Origin: Desmodesmus armatus
Taxonomy: Eukaryota > Chlorophyta > Chlorophyceae > Sphaeropleales > Scenedesmaceae
Length of the DNA: 64,000 nucleotides
Assembly: GCA_007449985.2 (NCBI GenBank)
Contig: VIIQ02000619.1
Location: 186,001-250,000, forward strand
Reading direction: 5' to 3'
In this document: piece by piece, positions 9,952 to 23,600 of the stretch
Layout: the number at the start of each line of letters is the position of its first letter
Position numbering within the stretch: position 1 is the first letter of the stretch
The notes under the pieces: model-generated
The model's input: only the letters and a program-made list of their open reading frames with translations
The model's database searches: none
What the model was told of the DNA's origin: nothing
Made by a program: the position numbers and the translations under genes

Positions 9952-12900
9952 ACATCATCGTTACGGTTACCAGTACAATCTGAACATGAGCTAAAACGCC
10001 GTCCTGTCGCGATTTTCCTGTGGGGCTCGTATCCGCACGAAACTCAGGATTCGGGACCAAGTACAATATGACTACAATTTTCCCTGTCAGAATCGTAGAT
10101 GGTGCACCGAGGCGAGCAGCAGAAAATCGATCGCAGTGTGCTGTAGCACTCTGCCAACGCTGCATGCACCAAGCGCTTTGTATTGCTGCTGTTGCAGCCT
10201 TCAGTGCCGCAGATGGGGGCAGGGTGCTGTCCAAGACAGTGGCAGTTGATGTAACAAATGCACACCAGTATATCTGCATGTGATGATGGCAAAGATTTCT
10301 GCAAAATTCTCCGTCACGATGTGGCCGAAAAGCCGTGCGTGCAGCAGGCTTCCACATCTGAAAACGCGTTAGGCGAGGAGCCTCTTGAACCGGAAACTAA
10401 CAGGGGACAAAACGGGAACATACAGGCTCTGATAACAGATCGACGCTCACCACAGGCGACCGGTGCCTCGTTCGAGAGTGGCAGTTTTTGTAACAGTTGT
10501 TATGACATGACATCGCCAACTATCGCTGTGCAGGCCCCGCATGCACTGTGTAAGTTGATTCAACACATAGAAAGCATCAAGCGCATTGCGGACACCATGC
10601 TGTAGCAGCGGGACCTCTGCAAGCAGGCAGGCACCTCCACACCTTGCAAACCCCACTGACACAACACCACAAGAGCCACCCTGATAAATCGACTGGTAAC
10701 CGCTCCATCCGGGTCTGTTTGTTCAGTGCATATCATGACACGGGCAATATGTGAGGCCAGCCTGGCACACTAGCGCACCTGCCTATCTGCCCTCAGTGCA
10801 TGTGCACCCAAGTGCCTTCTGAACGCTCGCGATTTCTACAAAGATCTTCAGAGCAAACAAAGCTGCAGGTATCTGCATCGCGGATGCGGCACGCCTGGCA
10901 GAGAAAGCAGAAACTGGGAGTTGGCCTGCCATATATGGCAAGGCCTTTCCCATGCACTTCTCATAGAGCGTCACACTTTAACGTTTTTCAGCCCGCATTT
11001 GCGCAGCCAACCTCCCCCTCGCCAAACGACCGCAGAATCGTGACGTCCAGCGCAAAACGGGCCTAATGATACCCGAACAGCCCCCATACAGGGTCACCGC
11101 AAGTTGTGTGGTTGTGCTACAGCATGTCCATTGCAGCCAGCTCGTGGTGCATGCTTGCCAATGTACAAGTGATGGGTTATCGATTCATTCATACCGTGAG
11201 GCAATTGCATGGGCCACGCATCGGTTTGTGTGTGGTTTATGGTTTATGACTACCCTGCACACACTTCAGGACACCCCTCACATAATTGGGTGACAACCTC
11301 TTTCTTGTCAAACCGTGATTGGCAGGCCTGCTTGGCGCAGACGTGCTTGTTTGGGTTACTTTTCAGGTCACTCCTTCGGGCAAGTGATAGTGCGCCACAG
11401 GCTGTGATATTGGCCTTCCGCAATAAAAATAATTGAAGTCTGTATTTCCCAAGGGTAAACCAGGCGTGGGCACAGGGGGAGAGGTTTGCCACCAGCAGCT
11501 GATCTTGATCACACATGCATTCACCGTCACGCAGGGGCGATAATAGCGTATTAGCCCTGCCGTCATGCAAGTTGCACAGAAAAACCTGCAGAGCAAGTGT
11601 CAGAGTGTCAGAGTGTGTCACCGCCCGGTACGACGTGCACATGTGTATACGTCAGCCAGCCGTGCTCGCGAGGCTGTTGGCATATGCATGTCATGGGCTG
11701 CCAAGACAGCCTGCCAACCACCTTGTTTCAAAGATCAGCAGCACCAGGCATGTAGCACAAAAGGCCAGCGCAGCATTTGCTGTTGGAATGCAGTGCTGCA
11801 GTACCATGCCATGGTTCCATGATGGAACGTTGGCCTGTTTCTGCATGTCATTGTCGCTCCCAACAGCGCCAACTCTTCCACTCAAACGCTGAGGTACTGT
11901 GGTACCGTACATGGGACGCTGCACCATACGCGTGACGCTGCACACGTGCATGTCACGCCATATAGTACATGACATGCTGTACATTGTAACCAACCAGAAC
12001 GTTGTGCTCCTGCACTCACAGTACTGATGAACGCTGTGCTCATGCACTCATTGAATCTGTGCCGCATGTGTGGCATGCACCCACAGGACTGCACAACACA
12101 GGCACCTGCGCTGTCAGCAAGTGATCAATTGAGCATCACAGCGCCGCCACCAGTGAACTATGCTCCGTGCTGCTGTACTGACGGGGCATGAAGGCAAATA
12201 CAATAGCTGCCCACCCAACTCGTTGTCACTGCCCTGGGTGGGATTACTGTCATTTACACGTGTAAGAGTATTAGCATGCAGCACTGTCACAAGCTCCCCA
12301 CAGAGGGGGCGGGGTGGACGCTTCCGAGATAAGGCCAACAAAAAGGTGTCAACACGAAGTCAGCAGGGACACTGGAAAACCAATGTTGGCCAGGAGTGCG
12401 TGAGTACCCCACGTCAAGATGGCGAGTTCGTGGGCACCCCACATCAAAGATGGCGAGTTCGTGGGCACCCCACGTCAAGATGGGCTGCTCTGCGTCGCGT
12501 CCCAAAGTAGGAGTGGGCCAAAACAGGGGACCCTGCCAACACACTAACAGCGCTTTGGCGTACAAGGTGCTCCTCACTCCCCAAGCCATGTCACAAACAT
12601 GCTGGTCCACAAGCAGTATGCGAAGGCAATACCACCTGATTTGCACAACCCGCGGTGACCCGTGCGGGGCTGACAGTTACCCTGCCTGGCCGGAAATCCC
12701 GCCCAGAGTCAACGCTAGTGCCAGAGTATTGACAGCTTGCGAGTACGATCCCTGTAATGGGGTTGAACAGAACAGCAGGTGTATCAGCTACCTACGCGAC
12801 CATAGCAATTGCAGACTCTTCCCCAAACATGCTACGCCTTGCACATGCACCTGTATACACACAGTCATGTATACATACAACCTTGTGGACTCACAAGTGC

Positions 12901-13432
12901 TGCCTGCCTGGCCACCAAGTCGATGCTGCTGTCCTGCATGGATAATCCCGCCAGTTTGTAGGACGGGACGTGCCATTAGACACCATATCCACCACACAAC
13001 ACATGAGGACCATACATGCTCTGCACACTCCTCAACACAGGGCCCGCTCGCCACTACCAGGTACGAACTGCTGATAGCAGCTCAGCGCACAACTCAACAC
13101 CATTGGGGCAGTGTGTGCAGGCAGCACCAGCACCAGCAGTGTGGCACCTCCACCCATCCACCCACTGAGGATATGCATAGCCAAGAGGAGCTACCGGATT
13201 GCAGTCAGTGCTGCACCTGATGTGAGTGGCCCAAACCACAGGAAGACAGCGCTCTGTCAGCTGCACTCAAGCGCTCTATCAGCTACAACCAACACACGCT
13301 GCCACACTGACAATAGCACAGTACACAACAACCACCCATCAACAACCCCAGGAAAACTGTCGCGGTTGCCACACAGACGGCTGCAACCGAGTACACAACC
13401 ACCCACCACCGCAGCAACAAGTCAACTTGAGC
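9952..13432. other. Largest gene-free stretch (about 3.5 kb)
   Basis: Between the MYND start and the NYN stop codon. Its lower half should include the MYND promoter and 5' UTR, its upper part the NYN 3' UTR. No coding region, RNA gene or mobile element was recognised on either strand; only a short tandem repeat (12409-12484) and small local duplications (for example 11917-11958 and 11998-12050) stand out. Confidence 0.6.
12409..12484. repeat. Short tandem repeat, about 31 bp unit, 2.5 copies
   Basis: The unit CCCCACGTCAAGATGGCGAG plus TTCGTGGGCA is present twice and then partly again, with a one-base insertion in the middle copy (CATCAAAGAT). It lies in intergenic DNA. Confidence 0.85.
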
Positions 13433-16400
13433 TTATGCAGCCCCAACATCAGACCCCTGGCCCTCCTCCACCTTACTGCCTGCACTACTAGGGCTCGTGA
13501 CATTCCCCAACTCCTCAATGGCAGTGACAGGACTGCTGGACAGACCCTGCAGCGGCATCGGCGGACCAGACACGACCAGCGAGGCGCTGATCGGCACAGC
13601 CTGCGCCGCACCGCCCGCGTTGAGCAGCTCCAGCATGCGCTCCACACTCATGCCGCTGCCTGCAGCATCCACACCCTGCTGTGTCGCCAGCAGGCGCAGG
13701 AGCCTCTCCTCATCGCCCTCTTCATCCCCGTTGTCCTCCGCTTCTTCACTGCTGCTGCCGCCCTGCTGCGGCAGGTGTGGACCATACACTGGCAGCCCAT
13801 CGAGCCCGACTGCCTCAAACCCAATGCCCTCCTCAGAGGACCCTCCGCCCTCTGAGCACTCCGCAGAGCCCAACGCTGCTGTGGGAGAAAGGTCAAGTCC
13901 TTCATCCTGCACCCCGGCCTCTGCCGCGCTGCCCCCATCGCTGACACCATCCTCGGCTATGGCTGCCTCCGCTTCCGCTGCCATGTCTGCTGACAGGATG
14001 TGCTGCAGCTCCTCCAGCTGCTCCGCTATGCTGGGCTGCTTCGGCCGGTGGCGTGCTGGACTGCTGCCGCTGCTGCCACGTACACCACCAGCACCCGCTG
14101 AGCTTCCCAGCACAGGGCCCAGCAGTGTGAGGCCCTCCACCACCCTGCAGCTGCTGCCGTCAGCGCCGATGCCGACACCCATTGGCAGCGGCAGCATGCC
14201 GCTGGAGCACTCTGTGCTGCTGTGGGCGTAGCCCTGGCTCATAGCCACTAGGGCCTCTAGGCCTGCAGAACCCAGGGGGAACAGCGGCTGCGCAATGGGC
14301 TGTGGCTGGCCCAGCAACGCCGCCGACAGGACAGGAGGCAGCGCAGCAGCGCCGTTCTGCTGTGCGTCTTCATCGCATGCGATGCCCTCCTGCGTGCCTA
14401 GCAGAGGGGCTAGTAACTCGGGTGCCTCCTCAACCCCTGCTGAACCCATGCTGCCGTCACTGCTGCCGTCAGCTGCCACAGCTTTCTGGCGGCTACCGCT
14501 GCTGCCCTGTATCTGTTCTGCTGACACCTCTAGCTGCAGCTGCACAAGCCGCTCCTCAGCCCCAGCAGGCCCGCCGCCACCGCTGCTGCTGTTGAGTGAG
14601 CCTGTAGTGCTGATGGTCACTGACAGCAGCTTCCCCGTGTCCTCCTGTGCTGCAGGATCCACAAGCTCGACTGCAGGATCCTGCATGTGCAGCATCTGAC
14701 CTACACTGCTGCCAGAGCTTCCAGCAGAGCTGGAGCAGCAGGAGCCACCGGCCCGATCAACAGCAGCAGCAGCAGCTGCAGCATCTGGAGTTGCATCATC
14801 CTCCGCATCTGCAGCTGCTGGTGCCGGCTGCTGCCACTGGTGCAGCCGCGATCTGCTGCTGCTGCTGCTGGGGGGTCCCCCCAGGTGCAGCCGAGCACCG
14901 GCTGCAGCAATGGGGAGGGAGCTGAGTCCAGAGCAAGGGGTGTTACTGGGGGTGACTAGGCCCTCACTGCTCGGGTACCCGTCCGGGGTGTCCGCACCGG
15001 ACCGCACCTCGCCCCTGGCGGCTGCCGCACCCGCGATGCTCACTGGTGCACTCGCTGCCTGCTGTGGCGGCTGCTGGGGAGGCGGCTGAACCACAGCGGC
15101 AACTGCCCGGTGCTTCTTGTTCTTGACCAGGATCACCTCCCCTGTCTCTGGATCCTCCTCATATACAAATTCAGCCTCTTCAATGCCCCCTGAGCCCTCA
15201 CCAGCCCCTGAGGCACTGCCAGCTGAGCCTGCTGCTGCTGCTGCCGCCTGCTCCCGCTCCTGCTCCTCCTGCTGCTGCTCTGCCTGCCCTTGCTGCATCC
15301 ACGGAGGCAGTGGGGGCGCCTCCATGATCTCGACCACCCCACCCCCAGTGCCCGAGCTTCGTCTGTGCGCATTACTACTGCTGTGGACAGGGTCCGGCTG
15401 AACCCCGCTGGCCTCCAGCCCCGCCTTTCCAGAAGCTGAGGATACTCGGGAGCCATCATGGGTACCCCTGTGGCTGCTGCCGCCGCCGCCGGAGGAATTC
15501 CTGGGGGCATCTGCTGCTGCTGCCGCTGTTGCGCGCGACAGGATGCGTGCCGCTGCTGCCATGCCAGGCCCAGCAGCACCACCCTTAGGTCGAGCCCAGA
15601 GGCCCGTGTGGTCTGACGGGCTGCTGCTGTTGCCGTCCTCTGCCCCCCAGCCGCTACCGCTGCTGCGGCCGCCGAAGAGGTTGGTGGGCACGGCTGCAGA
15701 GCGCTCCGGAGCCCGCTCGGGTGTGGGTGCTGCTGCTGCGGTGTCGCCAGACTCGTGGAAGGGCCGCTGCTTGCTGTTGCGCATTGCTGCCATCAGCTGC
15801 TGCTGGTGGTGCTGCAAGAATAGGAAACAAGGGCGCACAAACGTCAGCAGACCACCAGTGTAAGGTACACAGCAAAAGGGGGCAATCGGTACACATGTTT
15901 GGCACCTGGTCGCCAAAAGTGTGGTGTCAGCTTGCCAGACTGCCATTCACATTGCATGGTGCTGTTCGCTTTCAAGACACAACAGCCACACACAAGACAC
16001 AATGCCTAGTAGGCATGCGCAAGAGTGACACGGCACACATTCACCTGCATGTGCCTATCCTGCGTGGGCAGGGAGCGGTCACTCCTGTTGCTGGGGAGGC
16101 CAGGCGACGGGGAGCGCATCTCTCCCAAACTCCCAAGGGACTGCGGCTGCTGCTGCAGGCGGGGCTGCAGCAAGCCGCCGCCATCGCCACTGCTGCCGGC
16201 ACTGCCCCCTGCCATCGATGCAAGCGCCTGCTGGTGAAACATCTCATGCTTATCGACAGCAGGGGAGGATTGAACCCCTCCGTGGTCGCTCCCGAGGTGC
16301 TGGTGGGCAGGAGACTGGTGCCCTGCTCCCGCCCGCGCGGCCTTCGCCGGGCTGCTGCTGCTGCCGCCTGCATTGGCTGCTGCTGCTGCCAGCAGCGCCG

Positions 16401-19400
16401 CCAGGTTGCCGCCGCTGGCAGAAAGCTTGCTGCTGCTGCCCGGAGTAGCAGCACCAGCCGCTCTCTTCATGAGGCCCATGGAGGGAGGAGGGGGCAGGCC
16501 CGTCCCTGCAGGAGGACTGAGCACACCCCCGTCCCCTGGTGTGCCGCTGCTGCTGCCGCCAACAGCATCCAGCCCCACCAAGCCCCTGCTGGTGCCGCTG
16601 CCAGCATGGTTCAACCGCCCACTGCTGCTGCTCCTGGTGGCACCATCCCCACTGGCCTGAGCCCCAGCTGCTGCCCCAGAATCCCAAAACCCTGCATCAT
16701 CGCTATCAGAGCCCCCGTTACCGTCTGACTCTCCCATGCCGGCCCCCAGGTTGCCGTTGCTGCTGCCATGCCGACTGAACCCACCACCACCGGTGCTGCC
16801 TGCTGCAGTTGCTGGCAGCCCACCTTTGCTATTCCTGCGCGCCTTGCTGCCGCTGGCGGAAGAGGGGTCCCACCACTCTGGGGGTGGGGGGCTGCGGCCG
16901 CCCGTTGCGCTGTCTGGCGTCAGCCGGGAGCTCGCCTGCTCACGCTGCTGCCAGGTGTACCCCCCAGCAGCAGCGCCGCTAGCACCCACAGCAGCACCAG
17001 CACCTGCTGCCGCTTGCACTGCGGCTGAGGAGCCATCTCGCCGCAGGATAGTCACAGGCTTATTAGGCTGCACCATATAAACGGCAGGAGCAGCTTGTCG
17101 AGCAGCCTGCTGCTGTTGTTGCTGTTGCTGCTGTGCAGCGCGCATGTACGCTGCCTGAGCAGCAGCAGCAGCGGCAGCACCAGCAGCAGCACCAGCGGCT
17201 GCTGGGTTGGGTGCAGGAGTGCTGCCTGTGGCCTTCGATGCCACCCCCTGCAGCACCTGCTGCAGCACTGCAGTGGTCTGCATGCTCTGTTTGTACTGCT
17301 GCATCACTTGCTGCAGCGCAGCGGGGTTGTGCAGCAGCTGCTCCGCAGCCTGGTCAACATGCGTTGTGCTGACAGTGACAGCAGCGACAGGGGCAGCAAC
17401 GACAGTCCGTGTGGCTGTTGCCGCTGCCGCAACAGGGAACACCTGCCGGCTGCCGCTGGCACTAGCACCGGCAGCGCTCGGGGGTGGCAGGGCGAGCCTG
17501 GCAGGAGGACCTGGCAGGTGCAGCTGCTGCTGCCGTTGCTGCTGCTGCTGCTGCTGGTAACGCCGCTGCTGGTCCTGCTGGTAGCCGCTGCTGCTGTTGC
17601 CGCTGCTGCCGTTGCTGTAGTAGCTGCTGTAGTTGCTGTTGCTGCTGTTGGTGCTGGGCACTAGGCCTGCTGCCACATCCTGGGGGTCTGCGGCAGCACA
17701 GATTGAAACACAAACATGCATACTGCTGTCACAGCATAGTCCACAGTGCATGGACCTATTGCGGCTGCACGTTGTCGATCGAAACCCAGGCAGACACCAT
17801 GCAGTTGTGTCGTCACAATTCAGCATGGGACCACTACGGCATGACATTAGCTGCGAGCTTAAGGCTACTTCATGATGTGAAAGCGCCCCAAATCCCATCA
17901 TGTGTGGTAAGGCAGAGCCCCAAGACCAGGCCCAGAGACACATGACCACCGGCCAGCCACAGGGCAACCAGGGCATGGCAGGTCCTCGTTGCTGCCACTT
18001 ACAGGGGAGGGTCCAAGGGCACCTCCTGCATGCATGAACACAGCACAGCACAGCACAGCGCAGACAGTCACCTTCTGCACAGCATACCACTTTGATTCAT
18101 TCACGTTGCACGAACTCAGTGGAACTAGTAGGGAATCTCCCTGTTGTGACAGAGAACAACATGGCGCGGCCACTGCATGACTGCCTCACCACCAGATCCT
18201 GCTGAACTAGTCCCCTGCACAGAACTTCCCACTTTGTCCATTTCCAGTCCCTCCACACTACAGCAAGAATTGAGTGTGCAGTGCGATGCAGCTTCTGGCC
18301 GTAAAAAACCGCAAACGAAGAAGATATAATCAAGAGCCTGTTTGTCAGAATGCTCACCGGCCCATCATGCAGTCCAGGAAGTCCCTCCACTCCATCTTCC
18401 AGTTGGCCTCCAGCTGCCGGATCTCCTTGGATGCAATGGGGTCATAGTAGATCAGCTCAAGTGACACACAGCCCTGCTGCTTGCACCAGATGGCTGGGCG
18501 CACAAAGTCTGCACACAGCAGCAGCAGGAAGGGGTGGAGTGCCGACAGTCAGGTTTGTCGTTGCGGCCTGCTGAACCTCATGGGACACATATTTCAACAT
18601 GACGAGTATGCTGCTAAACCTGAATTAGATCAGAGGGGGTGACCGAGACACAAAACCCCTGCCTTCACTGTCCCTGTGCAGGATCAAACAAACTCATGTG
18701 AGTCATGCATGCCATAATGCACGTTGTGATCCGGTGGAGGCACCAGTTGGCTGCCCGACACCACACTGCATGCACCCCACACCAGCACCAGTCCTATTCG
18801 CCGTCACGGCACTCCAAGCTGCCGCTTATGGAGTGTAGGTACCAGGCAACTCACCGCCCCACCACCAACTGTCAAGGTGGGCACATCCACATACCTGCGT
18901 CAGCTGTGATGAGTAGCAGGACACCATCCTTAGAGCCCCTCACACAGTCCACCGTGAAGTTCATCATCATCTGCAGGAGCAAAGCGTACATGAAATAACA
19001 TAGGAACACAGACATGCCTGTACGCTAGCACCTTCAAGATGGTGCCCTCTCAACACAGCACACTGCAGCACCAATCAGCAGCATGGTGTCGACAAATGAC
19101 CTTTTGATGAGTATGGACAGCAGAAACACCGATAAAGAAGAGGCCATTGGCAGAACTGTGAGTACCCAAGCACGCGGCACACTGTCTTTAGTCCTGATGT
19201 TGCTGCCTGCCTCTGCCGCCCACCTCTTTGAGAGGATGGTCCGAATCATCCGCCTTGCGTGGGCCCCCAGGGGAGTTGATCATCATGAAGTTGAGCACCC
19301 CGTTGCTGCAGAACTGGTTGAAGCGCTTCTCACCCACTGCCTTCTTGGTGCTGTCAGTGAAGGTGCAGAAGGCACCAGCACAGCGCCGGGGCCCAGGATG

Positions 19401-20110
19401 CTTCACAAAGGTATCATACATGAACCTGCACCGCGACAGCAAGCAGGCTCTGTTGAGGAACATAGGGCCTTGCATAATAAAAAAACGTAACCGGGAGAAG
19501 ACGTGGAGGCAGCAACATGCACAACAGCACCACTGGCAAGTGGGATGTTTACAGCTGCTGTCGATTTGAAATAGTTGTGATGGCGTTTGGCATGCTGGAA
19601 AGGCCGCCTGCGACAGGTTAGGCTCTCATTCGTGCTGCTGTGAAGCATGCTGGTCACCTGATGATCTCGACTGGCTCCAGCTCAGTGGGGGTCCGAACAT
19701 TCTGAAAGTCCCATATGATCATGATGTCTGCGACAAGAGGCACACACATACACGTGCACCGCACACCGGCACCGGAAATGGGACACATGGGCACAGCACA
19801 GTCAGTTCCAACTGCTGAGGGGGGGCATGGCCCAACATATGGACAGAGAGGCCCGGATGGGGCCACAGATTCCCACATTTTCACCCCAGACATCCCATGC
19901 TATCATGAACAGGCTTCACACGGTTCCCAGGCTCGTCCTTGAACAAGCCATCCCCAGGCTCGTCCTTGAACAAGCCATCGCATGCCAACGCTGTGTTTGC
20001 CTACCTTGTCCCCGCTGGCCTTGGGGTGGAACAAACTCGGGCAGCGGAGTCTCCAGCGCAGGTGACTGTCGAGACCGAGCTGGTCTCTGCTGTTGTCCAT
20101 AGTGTTGCAT
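13433..20110 (-). CDS. NYN-domain putative ribonuclease with long low-complexity tail
   Basis: Predicted 1,549-residue protein. Exons: 20110-20005, 19727-19658, 19425-19224, 18970-18895, 18508-18358, a tentative 23-nt microexon 18025-18003, 17687-16045 and 15811-13433. The first five exons give an N-terminal NYN (PIN-like) nuclease domain at about residues 36-205: IIWDFQNVR supplies the first acidic residue, MNFTVDCVRG the second, and LLITADADFVRP the D-x-D motif before the last strand. NYN domains are metal-dependent RNA endonucleases (LIMKAIN/MARF1 and Zc3h12a type). The remaining about 1,300 residues are Gln/Ser/Ala/Gly-rich and probably disordered. Islands such as YMVQPNKPVTILRRDG and FVYEEDPETGEVILVKNKKH may be short interaction motifs. 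RNA substrate and location are unknown. Without the microexon, exon 5 and the 17687 exon are out of phase. Confidence 0.8.
18003..18025 (-). other. Tentative 23-nt microexon of the NYN gene
   Basis: Flanked by a GCATGCAG acceptor and a GTAAGT donor on the minus strand. It would encode about RRCPWTLPY across its junctions. Its length (2 modulo 3) is what is needed to bring the phase-2 end of the 18508-18358 exon into the long frame starting at 17687. Confidence 0.45.
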
Positions 20111-20623
20111 TCTGAGTGTGTAGCATTCAGTGCTTGTTGGTTGATTGATTACCAGGGTGCCGGATCACGTATATCCCTTTCCTCACTACAAGGGCCCTGG
20201 GACGGCTCACCGGCCCATACCGCATACATGGTGGGATCAGTTTCAGCCCTGCAAAAACCCTGCCATCAAGGCAACACGGCCTCATTGGCACCCCAAGGAC
20301 TCCAATACAATGTATTCGTTTCTAGCCACCCTGAGCGGCCTAGTACGGCTTCAGGTACATCAACATTGTATTGCAGCTGCAGGTAGCTGTTAGCCGATGA
20401 TGCATTGGGGCCTCACAAACCTCATGACGATGATACACACCAACGTGCATGCTGCCTTCTTCCCTGCAAGATCCAATCTGCATTGGCTCGTGACTTGCAC
20501 AACGACGTGCTGCCAGGCTGGCACCTGCACATGACACACAGTCCTGACACACCAGTCGCCCACAGTTCCAAAGCCAGCCATGCCAAGTTACACTTCCACC
20601 ATTCAACAACCCGCCAGCAGCAT
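20111..20623. other. Short intergenic region between OPR stop and NYN start
   Basis: About 510 bp between two tandem minus-strand genes. It must hold both the OPR 3' UTR and the NYN promoter and 5' UTR. A minus-strand TGTAA occurs at 20592-20588, only about 30 nt after the OPR stop; it is probably too close to be trusted. Confidence 0.5.
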
Positions 20624-23600
20624 CTACCAACGCCACTGCTGCACAACAGCTGCTGCCACACCCACAGCAGCAGCCAGCATGGCTTCACTGCTCGTGCTTG
20701 AAGCCATACCCAGGCCTGTGCGGCTGCTGCCTGGAACCACCTGCTGCCCCTCGTCCTCACCACCATCCATCGAGCCATCCACACTGCTGCCGCTGCCGCC
20801 AGCCTGCTGCTGCACAGCTTGGTTGTACCAGGCCACCGTCTCTTCAAAGCGCCGCACACAGCCCCGCTGCTGCCACACCTTAGCTGTGCTGTCTGTGCTG
20901 ACCTTAGCCCTAGCAGCACTGCAGACCTCCACCATCCAGGGCAGGGGAGGCAGGTAGTGCAGGGCCTTGCAGGCAGACAGGATGGTCACGATGCTGAGCA
21001 GCGACATGCTGGGCATGTGCTGACGTGTGCTGGCCATGACAGCCTGCAGGAAAGGCTCCGAGGGCTGCAGCTGCAGGCGACCCAGAGACCAGAGCAGCAT
21101 CGCCAGCGCACGGTGGTCCATCAGGGGCAGTGCCTGCACAGCACACAGGCACACGGCAGCCGGGCTTGTTGACACAACATGGTGGAGGTTTGAGGCACCC
21201 CATGTTTATGGGGAGGACATGAGAAGGGAGAAAAGAAGTAAAAATGCATGCCTGGATGTCAGGTTCAATACATGCCTACAGCGCATATTGGGCCCTGCGA
21301 GGTACTGCTCTTACTCACTCTACCTGCCTCGCAGGCATGCACTCACACTGCCACCAACAAGCCTGAATGAATCGCCACAAGCAAGCTCTACTGTTGTTGT
21401 GTTTGTACTAGAGTACATCGAACGCATGGCTCACCTCCTGTGCATGGGCGACCAGCCGGTGCATCTGCGCTTGCTGCTCCGGCTGCTGCAGTGTCACCTG
21501 CAGGATCCCACCCCAGGAGCTCATCGTTGCCAGGCAGAACAGAACGTGAGACACATCCACCCAGCTGCAGTGCTGGACTTCGGCATCGATGCGCGCCAAT
21601 GCTGCCACCAGGAAGGGTGTCTCCGCTGTGTGCTTCGACGCTGCGAGGGCAAACAGCCCCGCACACAGCTGCTGCAGCGGCAGCGTCTGCAGCCGCTGCT
21701 CCAGTGCTGCTTCCACACTGCTCAGCACGGCAGGTGGGGCTGCTGCCTGCAGCTGCCGCAGGTTCAGCAGCACGATAGGAAGTGACTCTGCCTGCAAAAC
21801 CTGCGCGACTGCCTGGCTCCTGACCACGCTGCTGACTGGAGTGCCGAGTCTACCTGCAATTCCCAGCCCTGCTGCTTGCCATCCCTCCTGCTGAACTGGC
21901 CCAGAGGCTGCAACACCCTGCATCAGCTGCTGCTGCTTCCGCCGCTGCTTTCTTGACAGCTGGAGCTGCTGTGCTGTGGGCATGCGTGCTGATACGGCTT
22001 CCAGCAACCTGTTTTTGAAGCTTTCAGGGTGCCATGCAGCCATGTGAGCCAGGCCAGAGAGCAGCATGCACAGAGCGTCTGGGGTCATCTGCTGCAATAG
22101 TTCCGGCTCCTGCATGCACCTGCTGCGCACCAAGCGGGGCAGGCGCCTGTTGACTGCAGCTCCCCTGCCAACATGTACACCACAGCACAGCACACAGCAG
22201 CAGGTTACACATAGGGTAAGATGGATCAAGTGCTGCAATGTTGCAGGATCTGATGGCCCCCGTCAAGTTGATGTTGTACTGCAGGAGGCATGATGCTTCA
22301 CCTCCGTCACCACAGAGGGATAGCGGAAAACCACAGGAACTCTGCAAACCCAAAGTGTCAGCAAGCCCAGAGTGTCAGCATAATCAGCACAGCGACAACA
22401 CGTGAGACAGTTGCTGCAAGGGCATGAGCACTGCATGGCGTAATACTCCCCTCCTTTGCCTACCCACCCACCTGAGGCTGCCCAGCGCCCACACTGTCAC
22501 TGAAAGGGCCTGTGGCCCCATCTGTGCCATCCCCTCCAAGCACAACCCCTCCAGCGCAGGCCACCGTGCCTGAGGCACCTGCACCTGCTGCTGCAGGCGC
22601 ACCACACCCCACAGCAGGCACGCAAGCCCCTGTGGGTCCTGACTGCATATGTCAAACCTGGAAAGCTGCACCCATGCCTGCTCCTGCCACGCAGGGGATG
22701 GCACCTGCAGCGGCAGCTGCTGTGGCTGCTGTACGCCCTGCTGCGGAGACCTGCTGCTGGGGCCGTCACCTACTGCTTGCACCCCACCCTGCAACACCTG
22801 CTGCTGCTGTAAGCGGGCAAGAGCCCACATGGAGATCCCCAGGTGCTGCAGTGAGCAGTACTGCAGTTTGGCAGCACTGGCAGCATCCAAGCTGGCCAGC
22901 CAATCCCTGGGAGGCTGCTGCTGCAGAACCGCCAAGGCCCACAAGATGTTTGCAAAGCCCTGAGGATAGAACCACTCCCATTTACGGCTGCAGGCAGCGT
23001 AGAAGCCCTGCATCCATGCTGCATCGGGTGCATGCCCTGCATACGCCAGCGCGTTGAGGCAGTTGCACAGGTGGCGCGCCCACATCACCGGCATGAGGTG
23101 TGCTGAGGCTGCATGGAACAGCTGCCACCATGCGGGGCTAGCTGGCGCCTTCAGCTTTGCTGCTGCCCATCCAATCAAAGCAACAGCCTGCGCATTGGCC
23201 TGCACAGCGCTTGCAGCAGCGCTGGAAGCTCTCTGCTCGCACTGCTCCTGCTGCGCAGCCTGCTCCTGTTCTTGCTGCGTGGATTGCTGGGGTTGCTGCT
23301 GTTGCAACTGCGCGCTGTCGCTTGATGTGCTGCATGTGGGTGCTTCGACAGGCTGTTGCAGCACCCTCTCCATGCCTCCAGCAGCAGCATCAAGCGCAGC
23401 AGCCCACCAGTCGCTGCCAGGGTATATGTGGAGGTGAGTAAAGCTCGTCAGCAGCCGCGACAGGTGACGCAGCTGCAGCTCCTGCTGCCGCAGCAACCGC
23501 CCGCTATGCTGGAGCGAGGCGCTGACGAAGGCTGCGCTTGCACGCCCACCACCTGCTGCCCCTGGCTCGCTGCTGCTGCTGTATTGAGACGGGGCGGCAC

